64,000 nucleotides of DNA, taken from the NCBI RefSeq assembly GCF_001050475.1, contig NZ_CP012034.1, positions 1,302,001 through 1,366,000 on the forward strand. Reading direction: 5' to 3'. The stretch is from Companilactobacillus ginsenosidimutans. Lineage in GTDB: Bacteria > Bacillota > Bacilli > Lactobacillales > Lactobacillaceae. The translations under genes and the position numbers were made by a program. This document shows, in pieces, positions 61,878-64,000 of this stretch (the stretch's first letter is position 1; each line of letters opens with the position of its first letter). A model generated the notes under the pieces. The model was not told the origin of the DNA. It did no database searches and saw only the letters and a program-made list of their open reading frames with translations.

Positions 61878-62594
61878 ATGATAAATAACTTGGAATCAGT
61901 GATTTGGACGGACGAAAATTATCGAAACTTTTTAACTGAATTGGAATCTCTTGGTGATGAAAATTATCGTACTCGTCAAGAAAAAATCATTGTTACTGAT
62001 TATCCTCTTATTGGGATTAAAATGGGTGAACTTCAAAAGATTGGGAAATCTATTAGTAAAGGTAATCCAAAGGAATTCTTGAAGGTAGCTGGTTCGGAGA
62101 ATTATGAAGTTGTGATTATTCAGGGTTATGTTCTTGCCAACTTAAAGTTACCTCTTGAGGCGTTTGAACAATATTGTACTGAATATTTGTCCAAGGCTAA
62201 CGCTTGGTCGATTGTTGATATGGTTGTGCATTTTAAATTGATTTTGAAATTTCGAGATGAATTTTTAGTCGTTGTTAAAAAGTATTTGAAGAGCGACAAC
62301 TTCTGGTTCCAACGTACTGGGCTGGTTTTTCTTTTGAAATTTTATCTCACTCCTGATTATATTGATGAATCTCTTCAGCTGACTCTAAGTGTTAAGAGTG
62401 ATGAATATTACGTACAAATGGCTCAAGCCTGGTTATTCTCAGCTGCTTTCCCAAAAGATCCGGGTAAAATCTATTCGATAATATCGGATGATCCGCTATC
62501 AAAACTTTCTAAACTAACGGTTCGCCGGATTAAATCACTTACTCACACGACTGCTGATGAAAAAGACAAATTGCAGTCATTAATAAATAATTAG
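61878..62594 (+). CDS. DNA alkylation repair protein (AlkD-like HEAT-repeat)
   Basis: The 238-residue protein is all-helical, with the AlkD-family pattern: PLIGIKMGELQKIGKSISKG early, EVVIIQGYVLANLKL, SWSIVD-type region NAWSIVDMVVHFKL (about 112) and FWFQRTGLVFLLKFYL (about 143). AlkD-type glycosylases remove bulky N3/N7-alkyl purines by stacking against the helix. GAGGATA precedes the ATG. Strong terminator follows. Confidence 0.88.
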   Translation: MINNLESVIWTDENYRNFLTELESLGDENYRTRQEKIIVTDYPLIGIKMGELQKIGKSISKGNPKEFLKVAGSENYEVVIIQGYVLANLKLPLEAFEQYCTEYLSKANAWSIVDMVVHFKLILKFRDEFLVVVKKYLKSDNFWFQRTGLVFLLKFYLTPDYIDESLQLTLSVKSDEYYVQMAQAWLFSAAFPKDPGKIYSIISDDPLSKLSKLTVRRIKSLTHTTADEKDKLQSLINN

Positions 62595-62599
62595 ACACG

Positions 62600-62632
62600 A
62601 AAAAAGGCCAGGACATTTGTCCTGACCTTTTC
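62600..62632. terminator. Bidirectional terminator
   Basis: AAAAGG.CAGGAC/GTCCTG.CCTTTT around ATTT, between convergent genes. Confidence 0.9.
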
Positions 62633-62645
62633 TTGTGAGATTGAT

Positions 62646-62831
62646 TTAACTTAGTTTAAGCAATCCTTTTCTGGCGATTCTACCTGTTGCATATACGGCA
62701 AAGACTACCGCGAAGATAGCTGCCAAAGGTAGGGTGTATCGGCTTTGAATCACGAAAAATAATAATGTGATTGCAACGAAAATTGCTGCCAATGCTAATT
62801 TGATCAATGAAGTAATAACTTGTGTTGTCAT
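62646..62831 (-). CDS. Small membrane protein
   Basis: Start at ATG 62831 (MTTQVITSLIKLALAAIF), with GGCGGGTGG upstream; 61 residues with two transmembrane helices (about 8-28 and 33-49) and a basic C terminus (RIARKGLLKLS). No family recognised. Ends at the shared terminator. Confidence 0.6.
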   Translation of the reverse strand: MTTQVITSLIKLALAAIFVAITLLFFVIQSRYTLPLAAIFAVVFAVYATGRIARKGLLKLS

Positions 62832-62964
62832 AATATCCACCCGCCTCTATTTAAGTTTTTTTCCTACACCACTAAACTAACATGGAATTTCTTCACTTTC
62901 AACAGCTTTTGACAAAGTTTTTTCAATAGTTTGAAAGCGCTCGAGAACTGTTAAAATAGGGTTT

Positions 62965-63139
62965 CTAGTATATGAAGAATTATTAGAAAGTGATTGTGAA
63001 AAAACATAGTGTTTCGTAGTGTTTATGAGATTTAGTTTCATTTATATGATGATAAAATTAAATCTAATTAAGTTTTATCTAATGTTTGAGATCAGACGTA
63101 AAGAAACCAGTGCTTGGAGGGCACTGGTTTCTTTTTTTG
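62965..63139 (+). ncRNA. Possible small RNA
   Basis: A strong plus-strand terminator (GAAACCAGTGC/GCACTGGTTTC then T7, 63103-63138) ends a 170-nt stretch with no gene, preceded by a TAAAAT -10-like box at about 62955. No plus-strand gene uses this terminator, so an untranslated transcript is likely. The promoter is weak. The rest of the 700-bp gap up to 63270 shows nothing recognisable. Confidence 0.3.
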
Positions 63140-63270
63140 ATCTCGATTGGAGATCTATTTTGTATTGGAGTATGTATTTATTGGTTTTAACAAATGTGGT
63201 GCGGGGTTTGAGGTGGAATATTGGTTACACCTCTGTTTTGGAGATAGAGTTTCGCATCCTACCTTTTGTG

Positions 63271-63400
63271 GTGGAAACGCGAAAAATTGAACTAACCCCT
63301 ACTGCACAAGTCGTGTCAACACTGCGGACGCCTGACGGGCGCCACTCCGTGCTGCCCCGTCTTATGCTCCGGGGTTAAGTGCGTTCGATTTTACGCTCTA
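63271..63400. repeat. Large intergenic hairpin element 14 (type A)
   Basis: Arms GCGAAAAATTGAACTAACCCC (first part) and GGGGTTAAGTGCGTTCGATT..CGC; ends GGAAACGC and GCTCTA. Inner hairpin GCGGACGCC..GGGCGCC as in element 3. Tandem with element 15. Confidence 0.88.
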
Positions 63401-63404
63401 TTTT

Positions 63405-63528
63405 GAAACGCGAAAACTCACACTAAACACTGCACACAAGTCGTCCAGAGCTGCGGGGGTGTTACGCACCCCTCTCCGCTATGGCCGTCTTGTGCTCCGT
63501 GTTTAAGAGCGTGTGAGTTTACGCTCTA
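63405..63528. repeat. Large intergenic hairpin element 15 (type A)
   Basis: Arms GCGAAAACTCACACTAAACA and GTGTTTAAGAGCGTGTGAGT..CGC. Middle stem GCACACAAG/CTTGTGC, where other copies have GCATAAG or GCACATAAG with CTTATGC: a paired change. Ends 3 bp from the phosphoketolase stop codon. Confidence 0.9.
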
Positions 63529-63532
63529 TTTT

Positions 63533-64000
63533 TTATTCTTGATCCCATTTCCAGTTATTTACTTCTGGAAGGTCGTCTCCGTATTCGCGGATGTACTTGT
63601 TGTGTTTATCAACCATTGCTTCCATTTCGTTGGCAAAGTCACTAGCTGCGGCACCTTGTACGGCGTTTGCTACTTCTTCTGCTAAGTGGAAACGGTCCAT
63701 TTGGTTTACTACACGCATGTCAAATGGTGTTGTGATGTCACCATTTTCACGGTATCCGTGTACGTAAAGGTTGTGGTTGTCGCGATCGAAGAAGATTTCT
63801 TTGATGATATCTTCGAAACCGTGGAATGCGAATAGTACTGGTTTGTCTACTGTGAAGATTTCGTTGAATTCTTGATCTGTTAATCCTCTTGGATCAACTT
63901 TTGGTGAACGCAACTTGAGTAGATCTACTACATTTACAAATCTGATCTTAATGTCAGGTTTTTGTCTACGTAGAATGTCGATTGCGGCAAGTGATTCCAT
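63533..64000 (-). CDS. xfp: Phosphoketolase, C-terminal part (5' end outside window)
   Basis: The last 155 residues of a xylulose-5-phosphate/fructose-6-phosphate phosphoketolase. [58 protein letters not shown] and the final NNWKWDQE match the C-terminal domain of the enzyme. It splits the sugar phosphate with inorganic phosphate into acetyl phosphate and a triose or tetrose phosphate, the key reaction of heterofermentative pentose use. The frame is open to the window edge. Thiamine-binding domains lie outside. Confidence 0.95.
   Translation of the reverse strand: MESLAAIDILRRQKPDIKIRFVNVVDLLKLRSPKVDPRGLTDQEFNEIFTVDKPVLFAFHGFEDIIKEIFFDRDNHNLYVHGYRENGDITTPFDMRVVNQMDRFHLAEEVANAVQGAAASDFANEMEAMVDKHNKYIREYGDDLPEVNNWKWDQE

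Noticed and set aside
63019..63378. Plus-strand frame of 119 codons
   Set aside because: It crosses a strong terminator and hairpin element 14.

Overview
The window looks like chromosome of a low-GC Gram-positive lactic acid bacterium of the Lactobacillaceae. The reasons are: a phosphoketolase cut off at the right edge, AGGAGG-type ribosome binding sites, many short Rho-independent terminators, an AT-rich base composition, and protein families typical of lactobacilli (HelD, DegV, Usp, MazEF, M13 peptidases, LysR/fumarate reductase). I would guess Companilactobacillus or a close relative, but the genus is an inference. I saw no rRNA, tRNA, CRISPR array, prophage or intact insertion sequence.

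Layout. 1-4.6 kb: end of a RelB/DinJ antitoxin convergent with a lone YoeB toxin, a large secreted M13 peptidase, a structured gene-free kilobase that probably makes a non-coding RNA, and a small membrane protein. 4.8-12 kb: three tiny membrane proteins, an ApbE-like flavin transferase, a GNAT enzyme, an amidohydrolase broken by one stop codon, a 2-hydroxyacid dehydrogenase, a fumarate-reductase-type flavoprotein and its LysR regulator. 12-17 kb: carAB. 17-21.5 kb: a siderophore-type iron ABC transporter with a divergent binding lipoprotein and a Fur-like palindrome between them. 21.5-27 kb: amino-acid biosynthesis (serCA behind what looks like a serine leader-peptide attenuator, a phosphoglycerate-mutase-like phosphatase, proBA). 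27-32 kb: a cluster of very small peptides, a zinc/manganese-binding lipoprotein, an ABC exporter with an attenuated leader, and a Fur-family regulator. 32-35.6 kb: a MerR-controlled operon (carboxymuconolactone decarboxylase-like, cupin, SDR) with a dehydrogenase, plus a third small peptide. 36-41 kb: a secreted matrixin-like protease, a tannase-like lipoprotein and cytosolic PepO. 41-52 kb: DUF1697, a secreted unknown, Usp and an ATP-grasp ligase, DegV, an aldo/keto reductase, MazEF, AsnB with a metallophosphoesterase. 52-64 kb: a GNAT enzyme, a three-gene ABC system, a DNA glycosylase, a second Usp, a glycerate-kinase-like protein, a tyrosine phosphatase, HelD, an HD hydrolase, an AlkD-like protein and the end of the phosphoketolase gene.

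Two features stand out. First, at least fifteen large intergenic hairpin elements (about 120-200 bp, two architectures) are scattered through the window. Many sit within a few bases of a stop codon. Their outer stems differ in sequence between copies yet stay self-complementary, including compensatory changes. Second, the serCA leader encodes a 20-residue peptide with four serines, followed by mutually exclusive hairpins ending in a terminator, the classic layout of ribosome-mediated attenuation. Also notable are three paralogous 35-36 residue peptides without signal sequences.

Within the window, iron and metal uptake, serine and proline synthesis, carbamoyl phosphate synthesis and asparagine synthesis appear as separate small operons. 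Start codons were moved to the ATG (or TTG/GTG) that follows a Shine-Dalgarno sequence wherever the longest open frame ran past it.
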